This document shows, one piece after another, positions 43,615-52,487 of a stretch of DNA of 64,000 nucleotides. Source of the DNA: Clostridia bacterium (GTDB lineage Bacteria > Bacillota > Clostridia > Christensenellales > CAG-1252); assembly GCA_017394805.1 (NCBI GenBank), contig JAFPXC010000013.1, positions 1-64,000 of the forward strand, given 5' to 3'. The first letter of the stretch is position 1. Each line of letters opens with the position of its first letter. Under the pieces are notes generated by a model. The model had not been told where the DNA came from, ran no database searches, and saw only the letters and a list, made by a program, of their open reading frames with translations. Both the position numbers and the translations under genes were made by a program.

Positions 43615-44979
43615 ATGCTTCAACGTAAAATCTCAAAAAAGATAGAAGACTTCTACAAAAACAAGCCGCATAAAGCGCTCATGATTATTGGGGCGCGGCA
43701 GGTGGGCAAGTCGTATATCGTCAATGAATTTGCGAAATCCCACTATAAAAGTGTAATAAGGGTCGATTTCATTGAGAATCCCGATTATGCTTCAATCTTT
43801 GCAAAAGCGGAAGGTGCGGAAGAGATCCTTTTGCGTATGTCGGCGCTTTTTGGCGATAAGATGATCCCCGGCGAAACGATGATCATCTTCGACGAAGCGC
43901 AAGAATGCAAAGAATTGGTCACGCAAATCAAGTATTTGGTTCAAGATGGAACGTACGACTACATTCTCAGCGGTTCGTTGTTCGGCACTATTTTTAAGGA
44001 TATCGTTTCCGCTCCCGTCGGGTATATGGATATTATGGAGATGTATCCTTTGGACTTTGAGGAATTCGCTTGGGCGAACGGCGTCGGGAAGAACGTTATT
44101 GATTCTTTGAGAAAAGCGTTTGAGCAAAAAACACCGGTGGACGCGTTTATTCACGAGCGGATGCTGTCTCTTTTCGAGTTGTACTTGATAGTCGGGGGAA
44201 TGCCTGCCGCCGTGTCTACCTATTTGGCAACGAAAAATCTTCGCAAAGTGGCGGATGAACAGACTTCAATCATCAAACTTTATAAGCACGACGTTTCCAA
44301 ATACGACGAGAAAAGCCGCCTGTATCTGAATGATATATTCGACTTGATCCCCAGTGAATTGAACTCGAAAAACAAACGTTTTATCTTAAAGAACTTGAAC
44401 GAAAAGGCGCGGTTTGATAAGTATTACGATAGTTTTTTATGGCTGAAGAACGCAGGCGTCGCGCTTCCCGCAAACGTAGTGGACGAGCCGATAGTGCCCC
44501 TGCTTCTTTCCAAGTCGCAGAATCTTTTTAAGCTGTTCTCCAACGACGTAGGATTACTCGCGGCGCAATACGGTGGGGATATTCAACTGAAAATCTTACA
44601 GCACGAGACGACGATGAATTTCGGATCCATCTACGAAAACGTCGCCGCTCAAGAACTGACCGCGCACGGGTATCCGCTATACTACTACAATAGCAAGAAG
44701 TTCGGCGAAATAGATTTCATTATCGAGAAGGACGGCAAGGTTTTACCCATCGAGATCAAATCGGGCAAAGATTATTATCGTCACAATGCTATGGACAACG
44801 TGTTGGAACTACCCGAATATGCGATCGACGAAGGATACGTTTTTTGCAATGGAAACGTCGAAGTTCGTGATAAGATCACCTATTTCCCCATTTATATGCT
44901 TATGTGCTTATTGAGAAAAGAACTTCCGCATGAAGTTATATTTAACTCCGATTTCTCGGACTTAAATGATAAAAAATGA
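43615..44979 (+). CDS. AAA ATPase with DUF4143 nuclease-like domain
   Basis: A 454-residue protein of the archaeal-type ATPase/DUF4143 family. Walker A is GARQVGKS (26-33) and Walker B IIFDEAQE near 95; YILSGSLFG is the sensor strand. The C-terminal domain carries a PD-(D/E)XK-like pattern: EIDFIIEKDGKVLPIEIKSGK, with Asp and the Glu-x-Lys pair. The start is the ATG at 43615, six bases after AAGGGAGG; the TTG at 43609 is an alternative. These proteins are widespread, often on mobile elements, and of unknown role. It stands alone between two promoters. Confidence 0.88.
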   Translation: MLQRKISKKIEDFYKNKPHKALMIIGARQVGKSYIVNEFAKSHYKSVIRVDFIENPDYASIFAKAEGAEEILLRMSALFGDKMIPGETMIIFDEAQECKELVTQIKYLVQDGTYDYILSGSLFGTIFKDIVSAPVGYMDIMEMYPLDFEEFAWANGVGKNVIDSLRKAFEQKTPVDAFIHERMLSLFELYLIVGGMPAAVSTYLATKNLRKVADEQTSIIKLYKHDVSKYDEKSRLYLNDIFDLIPSELNSKNKRFILKNLNEKARFDKYYDSFLWLKNAGVALPANVVDEPIVPLLLSKSQNLFKLFSNDVGLLAAQYGGDIQLKILQHETTMNFGSIYENVAAQELTAHGYPLYYYNSKKFGEIDFIIEKDGKVLPIEIKSGKDYYRHNAMDNVLELPEYAIDEGYVFCNGNVEVRDKITYFPIYMLMCLLRKELPHEVIFNSDFSDLNDKK

Positions 44980-45081
44980 TCATTCCGAAACGAATAAGTC
45001 GAGGTGTACCCATATTGGGACAGATGACGATTTACAAAGTAAAAAGGATACGATATTATTCACAGTAGGTCTACGGTGGCA

Positions 45082-45110
45082 TTGATTTTTCCGACGAAAA
45101 GTGGTAAAAT
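45082..45110 (+). promoter_or_regulatory. Promoter of the DUF2971-mod-res operon
   Basis: TTGATT (45082-45087) and TAAAAT (45105-45110) are separated by 17 bp, 30 bp before the ATG at 45140. Confidence 0.55.
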
Positions 45111-45139
45111 AGGATAGGAAATCTAAAGGATAAAAACGA

Positions 45140-46261
45140 ATGGCAAAAGAGATAGAGACATTATATAACGAGCATTTTGAAGAAATGACCGGCGCAAATA
45201 ATCTCGATGAATATTCGGAAACGGATGTTGATCGGGTTTTGCGCCGTCTTTTGAAATGCTTGCCAAATGACGGGAAGTACTATAAGTATCGTAAGGGTGA
45301 AGGACAAGACTTCGATTACGCCTACGACACGCTCGAAAAAGGATATATTTGGCTGGCTCAAGCAACAACTCTTAATGACGACGTTGATACAACTATCAAC
45401 TTTGACCCTGAAAAGGACATTGAGGACGTCAAACAATACCTTCTTTCACATCCCATAGAAGTATTTATATGGTTGTTTAGGAAGATACAAGAATCCGGGG
45501 ATTTGGTATTTGGTTGGGATCAATTGCAAACGGCATTATTCCGAATGGCGATTGCTTGTTATGATCTTGAAACAGGAGAACTCAATAGAGAAGAAGCAAA
45601 AAAAGTGTTTTTAAGTTTTGGTTGTACGGAGCAAGAGTGCAATTCAACACTTGATAAAATTGACGATTTTGTCAAAACCTATTTAATAAAAAATGAGGAC
45701 GTGTTAAAGAAAATCTGCGACAACTATTTAACAATCAATAGAAAGTTTAGAGAGATGTCGTATGTGTTTTGTGTCTCGGAATGCTACGATTTGGATACGA
45801 TGTGGGCGTATTATACAAACAATAAAGGGTTTTGTATCGAATATGACTTCAAGAAAGTGTTGAATCTTCCGATAGAAAAAAGACGGCTATTTATGAACTT
45901 CTGCAAAGTTCTTTATAGTGATACGAAGGAAAGATTCTCTTTTGTCCCCGATATTCAATACTTTCTTGGCGGATATAAGGACAAAGCATTACTTGCGGAA
46001 TCCAATAGAACAAAGATTGCACAACTACTAACCAAGCAAGAGAAATGGGAAGACGAGAAAGAGTGGCGATTATTCCTTTGCAACACAGAGAATAAACTCT
46101 ATGCAGATTTAATAAGCGCAATATATATTGAAAATTCAATGCTTGATACCGATAATGGTAAAAAGTTGTTGGACCTAGCAAAAGAAAGAAACTGGGGCGT
46201 TTACATACGGAAACTTAATTATATTGGAACTAAGCATATTTATGAGATATATTCGAGATGA
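45140..46261 (+). CDS. DUF2971 family protein
   Basis: A 373-residue protein. The DUF2971 features are YYKYR near the start, GYIWLAQATTLNDDVDT, the central FCVSECYDLDTMWAYYTNNKGFCIEYD, and KEWRLFL near the end. Members are often found in phage-defence or mobile regions; their activity is not known. The last four bases overlap the next ORF (ATGATGG), so it is the first gene of an operon with the restriction-modification genes. The reading frame is intact. Confidence 0.82.
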   Translation: MAKEIETLYNEHFEEMTGANNLDEYSETDVDRVLRRLLKCLPNDGKYYKYRKGEGQDFDYAYDTLEKGYIWLAQATTLNDDVDTTINFDPEKDIEDVKQYLLSHPIEVFIWLFRKIQESGDLVFGWDQLQTALFRMAIACYDLETGELNREEAKKVFLSFGCTEQECNSTLDKIDDFVKTYLIKNEDVLKKICDNYLTINRKFREMSYVFCVSECYDLDTMWAYYTNNKGFCIEYDFKKVLNLPIEKRRLFMNFCKVLYSDTKERFSFVPDIQYFLGGYKDKALLAESNRTKIAQLLTKQEKWEDEKEWRLFLCNTENKLYADLISAIYIENSMLDTDNGKKLLDLAKERNWGVYIRKLNYIGTKHIYEIYSR

Positions 46262-46593
46262 TGGAGACGACGTCTATGGATGAAAAAGATATTAAGACTA
46301 TTAAAGACTTGAAAGATGCAAAGGATGACTTGAACAAGATGGATGAGATATTGAATGATACCAATAAGTTTAGGGCACATTCCAATAAGGTTTATCATGA
46401 AATAGCGGATAAGATTGAATACTTACCGTTTATAGCCGTTGAGAGAGCAAAATACAAACTTCACTATGGGGATATTCCTTTTGAAAATGTAACGAATTAC
46501 TGGGCAAGAAGAAAGATAATCACTATGTTGCGTCAAGCTGTATTGGCGTATATCGAGGTAGAAACGGGCAAAAAGGTGACGGAGGATAAATAA
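46258..46593 (+). CDS. Small uncharacterised protein upstream of mod
   Basis: A 111-residue protein rich in charged residues (DEKDIKTIKDLKDAKDDLNK), predicted helical, followed by VYHEIADKIEYLPFIAVERAKYKL. I do not recognise a family. It overlaps the DUF2971 gene by four bases, and the mod ATG follows its TAA immediately, so it is tightly coupled to the restriction-modification genes. A regulatory or accessory role is possible. A second ATG lies at 46276. Confidence 0.6.
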   Translation: MMETTSMDEKDIKTIKDLKDAKDDLNKMDEILNDTNKFRAHSNKVYHEIADKIEYLPFIAVERAKYKLHYGDIPFENVTNYWARRKIITMLRQAVLAYIEVETGKKVTEDK

Positions 46594-48213
46594 ATGCCGA
46601 CGCTGGAATGGATAGGAAAAGATAAAGTCATAAACCATCATCAAGAAGTGCCGTATCGGATTCTTGATAAAAAATACACATACAATGCCGAGTCGTCCGA
46701 GAATATGATTATTCACGGAGATAATTTGCTCGCGCTAAAATCTCTTCTTCCGCAGTATGAGGGGCAAATCGATTGTATTTACATTGATCCACCATATAAC
46801 ACGGCTCACAGCACAAACAACAATCAAAGATGGGTTTACAATGATAATGTGGATGATCCGCATATCAAGAAGTGGCTCGGAGAAGTGGTTGGAGATGAAG
46901 GAGAAGACTTGTCTCGCCATGATAAATGGCTTTGTATGATGTATCCAAGGCTGAAACTTTTACAAAAACTGTTATCCCCATACGGGCGTATTTTCATTTC
47001 AATAGATGAGAATGAATTATACAATCTAAAGAAAATATGTGATGAGATCTTCGGGCCAAATTGTTTCGTTGGTCAATATATGTGGTACAAATCTGCAACA
47101 CCGCCAAATTTATCATATAAAATTAAAAGGAATTTAGAGTATGTGTTATGCTATGAAAAAGAAAAAAATTCGTTAAAGTTTTCTGGAGTTCAAAAAAATA
47201 GCGCAAGCGATGATCCTTTTACAAAACCGCAGAATTCATATAAAATCCTAACCTTTCCTGTTGGTTCAATTCATTATAAAGGCAACGATGGGACGATAAA
47301 AGCAGGAATATATGGGACGGCAAAATTTCCCAATAAGCTGTTGGATGATCTTGTAATTGAGAATGGCGTTAATACAAATGCGGTTCGGTTTGAGAACAGA
47401 TTTATATGGGTACAGGAAACATTGGAAGAAAACATCCGCAACAATACAAGAATAAACTTGTCGAAACAATTGGTTTTATCTTACAAAAGAGCAAATTATG
47501 ATGCAGAAGTGCCGCCTAACCTTATAGATGATACAGTTGGAGTATCCACAACTGAAGAAGCTGGAAAAGAACAAATAGCGATTTTCGGGAAGAAAGTCTT
47601 TGACTATCCTAAGGACAAATCTTTAATAGAGTATCTTATCCAGTTTGTAGATAAGAAAGATGCTATTATCCTTGATTCTTTTGCCGGTTCCGGAACCACA
47701 GCACACGCTGTTTTGGATTTGAATAAGCAGGATGGCGGCAACAGGAAGTTCATCCTTGTGGAAATGATGGATTATGCCGAAACCATCACTGCCGAACGTG
47801 TTAAGCGCGTAATAGCCGGTTATGGCGAGGGCAACAAGGCGGTTGCGGGGCTCGGCGGTGACTTCAGTTATTATGAACTCGGCGAACCACTTTTCAAAGA
47901 AGACAAAAACTTGAATGAAGAAGTTGGTGAAGACGAGATCCGCAAATACGTCTATTATATGGAAACGAAACTGCCACTCGAAGTAGGCGCAGACGATAAT
48001 CGCTATTATATGGGCAAAGCCAATGATACGGCGTACTATTTCTATTACGAAAAAGACAAGCCCACAACGCTGAACAGAGAGTTTCTTTCAACGGTGAAAA
48101 CGAAAGCAAGCGGATACCTTATTTATGCGGACATTTGCGCTTTGCCAAAAGAAACACTCGATAAAAACGGAATTGTTTTTAAGAAGATTCCGCGAGACAT
48201 TAAGAAACTGTAA
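46594..48213 (+). CDS. mod: Type III restriction-modification methyltransferase Mod
   Basis: A 539-residue N6-adenine methyltransferase of the beta class. The catalytic DPPY is at 65-68 (IYIDPPYNTAHS), and the SAM motif LDSFAGSGTTAHAV follows near 360, the order seen in Mod proteins. The region between (about 130-330) is the variable target-recognition domain. Mod alone methylates one strand of an asymmetric site and is needed with Res for cleavage. It begins directly after the upstream stop and ends 11 bp before res. Confidence 0.93.
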   Translation: MPTLEWIGKDKVINHHQEVPYRILDKKYTYNAESSENMIIHGDNLLALKSLLPQYEGQIDCIYIDPPYNTAHSTNNNQRWVYNDNVDDPHIKKWLGEVVGDEGEDLSRHDKWLCMMYPRLKLLQKLLSPYGRIFISIDENELYNLKKICDEIFGPNCFVGQYMWYKSATPPNLSYKIKRNLEYVLCYEKEKNSLKFSGVQKNSASDDPFTKPQNSYKILTFPVGSIHYKGNDGTIKAGIYGTAKFPNKLLDDLVIENGVNTNAVRFENRFIWVQETLEENIRNNTRINLSKQLVLSYKRANYDAEVPPNLIDDTVGVSTTEEAGKEQIAIFGKKVFDYPKDKSLIEYLIQFVDKKDAIILDSFAGSGTTAHAVLDLNKQDGGNRKFILVEMMDYAETITAERVKRVIAGYGEGNKAVAGLGGDFSYYELGEPLFKEDKNLNEEVGEDEIRKYVYYMETKLPLEVGADDNRYYMGKANDTAYYFYYEKDKPTTLNREFLSTVKTKASGYLIYADICALPKETLDKNGIVFKKIPRDIKKL

Positions 48214-48224
48214 GAGGTGCTTTT

Positions 48225-50834
48225 ATGGAACTGAAAAGATTTCAAAGAGATGTAATAAACGATCTCAATCGCTATTGTGAACTGTTGAATACGACCAACA
48301 GCGTTTCGGGTGCCTATACAGAGTTTTGGGCGGAGAAAAACGTTCACGTCGGATTCGGTGCGATTCCGCCTTATAAGAACACGATAGAAAACACGCCACA
48401 CGTTTGTTTCAAAGTGCCAACAGGCGGTGGCAAAACCTTTTTGGCGTGCAATGCGCTGAAAACCATTTTTGACAACTTGCCGAGCAAGAAAGCAAAGTTG
48501 GTCGTTTGGCTTGTGCCGTCGGAAGCCATTTTAACGCAAACGCTAAAAAACCTTTCCGATCCGTCGCACCCATACCGCCAAAAAATAGAAGCACATTTTA
48601 ACGGGCGCGTACAGGTATATAGCAAGCAACAAGTTTTGGACGGGCAACAGTTCAATCCTACGACTTTAAACGAGCAACTTTGCATCGTCGTGATGAGTTT
48701 TGATAGCTTCCGCATTCGCAATAAAGAAGGCAGAAAAGTATATCAAGAGAACGGCAACCTTCAACCATTCGCAAAGTTTATCGAAACCCCCGACACTTTG
48801 ATCGACAACGTGGACGAAACCGCGCTTATTCAAGTGTTCAACCAACTTTCTCCAGTTGTAATCGTGGACGAAAGCCATCACACGACGGGTGATCTCAGTA
48901 TTGAGATGCTTAAAAATCTCAATCCGAGTTTTATTCTCGATCTGACGGCGACGCCGCGCGCAAACAGCAATATCATTTCTTACGTGGATGCGGCGCAGTT
49001 AAAGGCAGAAAATATGGTCAAGTTGCCTGTTATTGTCTACAACCGCCCTTCGCAAGAAGAAGTGATCGCCGACGCGTTGGATTTGCGAAACAAGTTGGAC
49101 GAGTTGGCGCAAACGAAAACGGACGGGAGGTATATCCGACCTATCGTATTGTTTCAAGCGCAACCCAAGCAAGCGGAAAACGTAGAGACGTTTGAAAAGT
49201 TAAAGAAACGCCTAGTCGATAACGGTATACCCGAAGAAGAGATCGCAATCAAGACGGCGGACATAAACGAACTCAAAAACGTAGATTTGCAATCGCCCGA
49301 TTGCAAAATCAAGTATATAATCACGGTTAACGCATTGAAAGAAGGTTGGGACTGTCCGTTTGCGTATATCCTTGCAACGCTCGCGAATAAGACTTCGACT
49401 GTGGACGTGGAACAGATTTTGGGACGTGTTCTAAGGTTGCCTTATACACAACAAAACGAAAGTAAGTTTTTGAATTTGTCTTACGTTTTGACGTGTTCTA
49501 ACGACTTTCATACTACGATCACAAAGATTATTAAGGGTTTGAACGACGCGGGCTTTAGTGAAAAGGAATATCGTATTGCCGAAGAAATGCCGGCTGTCGC
49601 ACCTGCGCCGGAGCTTGTTCAAACGCAAATGCAACTTGACGATAATAGCAACGAAGAGGAGTTCTTGCAGTTTGACGACGACGCTCTTAAGAGTATTATG
49701 GAAGAACGTAAGAACACAACGGAAACGACGTCGGCTATTGACACCATGCTTTCCGGTGCAGAAGCAAGCAGTGACGCTTATGACGAAGCGATGAAACAGG
49801 CGACGGAAGAGCCTGCCGGCAATTTACCTTTGGAGGTGAGAAGTAAAGTGACTACCTACCGCATGTATGAACAATTCAAAGATGAAGCATTATCTCTTGA
49901 GATCCCGCAATTCTTTATCAAAGGATTGCCAAGTCTGTTTACACTTGACGATCCCGACCACAAAGATTTGCTTACTAAAGAAGAACTGACGAATGGTTTC
50001 ACTTTGAAAGATAAGGACGCAACCATTGATTTCAGCGCGGCGCTTGAGTCCGTCGTGGAAGTCGACGTTCAGAAGAACGAAAAACCAAAATACAGGCAGA
50101 TGTCGGATACGGAAAGCGAATACTTTAAGGGTATGCTCAAAAATATGCCGCCTGAAAGCCGTGTAAGAACGTGTAAAGGCACTATAAAAGGTATTTTGGA
50201 AAAGATAGATTGTGTTGCCAGTAGTGATTTGACGGCGTATATTGATCGCATTGTTGAAAATATGAACGGTGATGAACTCGCCGCGATGGAAAAGAATTTG
50301 TACGGATATGCAATGAAGATCCGTGCTAAAATCGAACGTTTGATAGACGAATATCGCGTACAACGATTTAAACTTTTGATTGAAACGGGTACGGTAGAAT
50401 GCTTGCCGTCGTTTCGTTTGAGCAGAGAGATCAACCCCGGGAAACCTTTCGGCGCGTTGGATAAATCTTTGTATGCCGAAGAGCAAGAAGTAAACGGATT
50501 TGAGTTGAAAGTGATAGAAAAAGTCGCTTCTTTGCCAAACGTTAAGTGGTGGCACAGAAATATGGAGAGAATGGAGTTCTATATCAACGGCTATCTCAAC
50601 CATTATCCCGACTTTATGGTTATGACCAATAGCGGAAAGATCGTTATGATCGAAACGAAAGGAGAGCACTTAACGTCCAACGACGACAGCCGCGCCAAGG
50701 CGGAACTCGGCAAGAAATGGCAAGATTTAGCCGGTGCGAAATATCGCTACTATATGGTAAGTGCCGAACCTATTGCCAGCAATCCCGACGCTACGGCACT
50801 GGACGCTTTCCTTAGGATAATGAAGGAACTGTGA
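48225..50834 (+). CDS. res: Type III restriction endonuclease subunit Res
   Basis: An 869-residue superfamily 2 helicase-nuclease. Walker A is TGGGKT (66-71), motif II is DESHH near 215, LDLTATP follows near 242, and the second motor domain has VEQILGRVLRLPY near 400. The C-terminal endonuclease domain is PD-(D/E)XK: YPDFMV near 795 and VMIETKGEHL near 808. It is paired with Mod, 11 bp upstream. All key motifs are intact, so the system is likely functional. Confidence 0.93.
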   Translation: MELKRFQRDVINDLNRYCELLNTTNSVSGAYTEFWAEKNVHVGFGAIPPYKNTIENTPHVCFKVPTGGGKTFLACNALKTIFDNLPSKKAKLVVWLVPSEAILTQTLKNLSDPSHPYRQKIEAHFNGRVQVYSKQQVLDGQQFNPTTLNEQLCIVVMSFDSFRIRNKEGRKVYQENGNLQPFAKFIETPDTLIDNVDETALIQVFNQLSPVVIVDESHHTTGDLSIEMLKNLNPSFILDLTATPRANSNIISYVDAAQLKAENMVKLPVIVYNRPSQEEVIADALDLRNKLDELAQTKTDGRYIRPIVLFQAQPKQAENVETFEKLKKRLVDNGIPEEEIAIKTADINELKNVDLQSPDCKIKYIITVNALKEGWDCPFAYILATLANKTSTVDVEQILGRVLRLPYTQQNESKFLNLSYVLTCSNDFHTTITKIIKGLNDAGFSEKEYRIAEEMPAVAPAPELVQTQMQLDDNSNEEEFLQFDDDALKSIMEERKNTTETTSAIDTMLSGAEASSDAYDEAMKQATEEPAGNLPLEVRSKVTTYRMYEQFKDEALSLEIPQFFIKGLPSLFTLDDPDHKDLLTKEELTNGFTLKDKDATIDFSAALESVVEVDVQKNEKPKYRQMSDTESEYFKGMLKNMPPESRVRTCKGTIKGILEKIDCVASSDLTAYIDRIVENMNGDELAAMEKNLYGYAMKIRAKIERLIDEYRVQRFKLLIETGTVECLPSFRLSREINPGKPFGALDKSLYAEEQEVNGFELKVIEKVASLPNVKWWHRNMERMEFYINGYLNHYPDFMVMTNSGKIVMIETKGEHLTSNDDSRAKAELGKKWQDLAGAKYRYYMVSAEPIASNPDATALDAFLRIMKEL

Positions 50835-50921
50835 TACTTGAGCGAAGAACTCAATGATTAAATCTATGGAGTGAGATTAATATGTATTAATTTATATAGA
50901 AATAATGATTAAGGAGAATGT

Positions 50922-51440
50922 ATGAAAAGACCTTTTTTTAAACGAATAAATATAGCATTAACTGGTGGGTGTACAATAGTTATTGGATTAATTATTAATT
51001 TGTTATGTTGGATTTTTGATGCTAAAACACTAGTTCCATTATGGATTGTATTTATCATACTTTTAATATGTTATTTGATTATAATAATAGTTTATGCGTT
51101 ATTAAAGAACCCCAAAACAGAGATGTACAGACTTCCAGCAGTAAAAACAATATATTTTGAAGATGCTGATCCTGTTTTTATAGTTGAGCCAAATGAATTA
51201 TATGGGCAAGGAGCTTTAGTAACAATAGTTTTTCAAGCAGATGAAGATAGCATTGAAACAATTTTAGGAGTTGGATTTATAGAAACTATTAATGACAAGC
51301 AATACAGACAAATAAGGTTTTATGAGAGATCAAAAAATGAAAATGCACAAGAGAAACTAAAATTTTTAAATCAAGATCATAGAAAATGTATTAAAATTAA
51401 ACCGTATGTGACTAAACAAATATTACAAGATAAGGAGTGA
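50922..51440 (+). CDS. Small two-helix membrane protein, uncharacterised
   Basis: A 172-residue protein. Two membrane helices lie at about 13-33 and 40-63, with a short outside turn. A soluble C-terminal domain of ~105 residues then contains TIYFEDADPVFIVEPNELYGQGALVTIVF and GVGFIETINDKQYRQIRFY, suggestive of a beta-rich domain. AAGGAG precedes the ATG. Its stop overlaps the ribosome site of the next gene, so the two form a cassette. I do not recognise the family. Its AT content is higher than in the flanking restriction genes. Confidence 0.7.
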   Translation: MKRPFFKRINIALTGGCTIVIGLIINLLCWIFDAKTLVPLWIVFIILLICYLIIIIVYALLKNPKTEMYRLPAVKTIYFEDADPVFIVEPNELYGQGALVTIVFQADEDSIETILGVGFIETINDKQYRQIRFYERSKNENAQEKLKFLNQDHRKCIKIKPYVTKQILQDKE

Positions 51441-51445
51441 TAAAA

Positions 51446-51820
51446 ATGATTATTGCAAAAGTAATTAAAATTATTGATGAGTATCAAGTCGTTATTAATA
51501 AAGGCATAAAAGCTGGAGTGAAGAAGGGCGATAGATTTTTGGTCTATAAAATAGGAGAAGAAATGAAAGATCCGGATACGAACGAAAGTTTAGGAAATTT
51601 GGAGATTGTATGTGGAGAAGCTGTAGCGAAACATGTTCAAGACAAAATGACGACTCTAGAATCTGATTTGTATGAAAGCAGTGCAACAAAAAGAATAATC
51701 CAAAAAGGAGGCTACACGTCACTTTTGGGATCTCAAATTGAAGAAATAGAAAATCCAAGACAAATAAGAAAGCCTTTAAAAGAAATATCGACGGAGTGTG
51801 TTGTTAAACAAATAAGCTAA
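51446..51820 (+). CDS. Small beta-barrel-like protein paired with the membrane protein
   Basis: A 124-residue protein. GIKAGVKKGDRFLVYKIGEEMKDPDT and LGNLEIVCGEAVAKHV match the small beta-barrel found in FlgT-like C-termini and related proteins (pattern aGvkxGdxfxvy). The C-terminal ~50 residues are unrelated and polar. The ATG at 51446 is eight bases after AAGGAG; the GTG at 51437 lies inside that site. It forms a two-gene unit with the upstream membrane protein. Function unknown; it could be a ligand- or nucleic-acid-binding partner. Confidence 0.65.
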   Translation: MIIAKVIKIIDEYQVVINKGIKAGVKKGDRFLVYKIGEEMKDPDTNESLGNLEIVCGEAVAKHVQDKMTTLESDLYESSATKRIIQKGGYTSLLGSQIEEIENPRQIRKPLKEISTECVVKQIS

Positions 51821-51849
51821 TATAATTTGCCTAATAAAGACTATTTATT

Positions 51850-51930
51850 GTGAAAACCATCTTATACACCTTTGCCGATGGGCATAAAGAAGAATTGGAA
51901 GTAACGGACGAAGTCGCGGCGGTCGTATAA
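51850..51930 (+). pseudogene. N-terminal remnant of a sigma-factor-like mobile-element gene
   Basis: A GTG-started 26-codon frame reads YTFADGHKEELEVTDEVAAV and then stops. Mobile elements of Clostridia often carry a sigma-70-like gene that begins in this way (TYTFADG..SEVEVS.E..AVI). Only this beginning remains. Confidence 0.4.
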
Positions 51931-51964
51931 AAGTAGAACGAGTAAGAGTTAAGCGAAATAGGAG

Positions 51965-51993
51965 AGTGTCTCAAAACGAGGCACTTTCTTTTC
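51965..51993 (+). terminator. Terminator after the two-gene cassette
   Basis: AGTGTCTC pairs with GAGGCACT around AAAAC and is followed by TTTCTTTT. Confidence 0.75.
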
Positions 51994-52024
51994 GTCTAAA
52001 AAATTTTAATAAATTTTAAATTTG

Positions 52025-52245
52025 TAACCCCTTAAATGCTATTTTTTGCCCCTTTATTATAGAGGGACAAAAAAAGTTTCGGGCGCAACCTTGAATTATT
52101 GCAATTTTTAACCCTTTTAAGTAGAGAGAAAAAATTAACTTAGGGACTTAATTATTCTTCAAATTTAGCCCTTTTAGGTAGAAGGATAAAAAAGTTTGAA
52201 AAATAACCTTATATTTTCTATCAAAATAGCCTGTTTAGCATCATT
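52025..52245. repeat. AT-rich imperfect repeats between cargo and tRNA-Arg
   Basis: A roughly 60-bp unit recurs about three times. CCCTTTATTATAGAGGG (52050), CCCTTTTAAGTAGAGAG (52112) and CCCTTTTAGGTAGAAGG (52170) are each followed by A-rich sequence and GTTT/ACTT. Shorter relatives flank them at 52026 and 52230. No gene is present. Confidence 0.5.
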
Positions 52246-52285
52246 TTATAAAAACAAGTCAACCAGAAGGCTGACCTGTCTTGTT

Positions 52286-52362
52286 TGGCGTTCCCGGCGG
52301 GAATCGAACCCACAGTCTACCGCTTAGGAGGCGGTTGCGTTATCCTATTACGCTACGGGAAC
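52286..52362 (-). tRNA. tRNA-Arg (anticodon CCU), complete
   Basis: On the minus strand a 77-nt cloverleaf folds fully. Acceptor GTTCCCG/CGGGAAC (7 bp), D-stem GCGT/ACGC, anticodon stem ACCGC/GCGGT with loop CTCCTAA (anticodon CCT), and T-stem GTGGG/CCCGC (one G-U) with loop TTCGATT. The discriminator is G and CCA is encoded. It reads AGG codons. It lies inside the element's right end and differs in sequence from the split host tRNA, so it is a carried replacement rather than a duplicate made at insertion. Confidence 0.95.
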
Positions 52363-52377
52363 ATTTTTTTAATTTTT

Positions 52378-52395
52378 TATACCGGTTTTTATACC
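52378..52395. repeat. TATACCGGTTTTTATACC, right-end element repeat
   Basis: This is near-identical to the pair at 42096-42112 and lies ~95 bp inside the right attachment core. Possible arm-type binding site for the recombinase. Confidence 0.45.
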
Positions 52396-52487
52396 GATTT
52401 TGTTTTACTATTTACATTTTACCGCAAAACACGCATTTCTGAGCATATTTTGCTATATATTTTCCGTTTACAGCGGATAGAGCGCTC

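Noticed and set aside
52025-52245. Type III toxin-antitoxin RNA repeats
   Set aside because: The units are imperfect and long (~60 bp) and no ToxN/AbiQ-like gene follows; kept only as an unexplained repeat.
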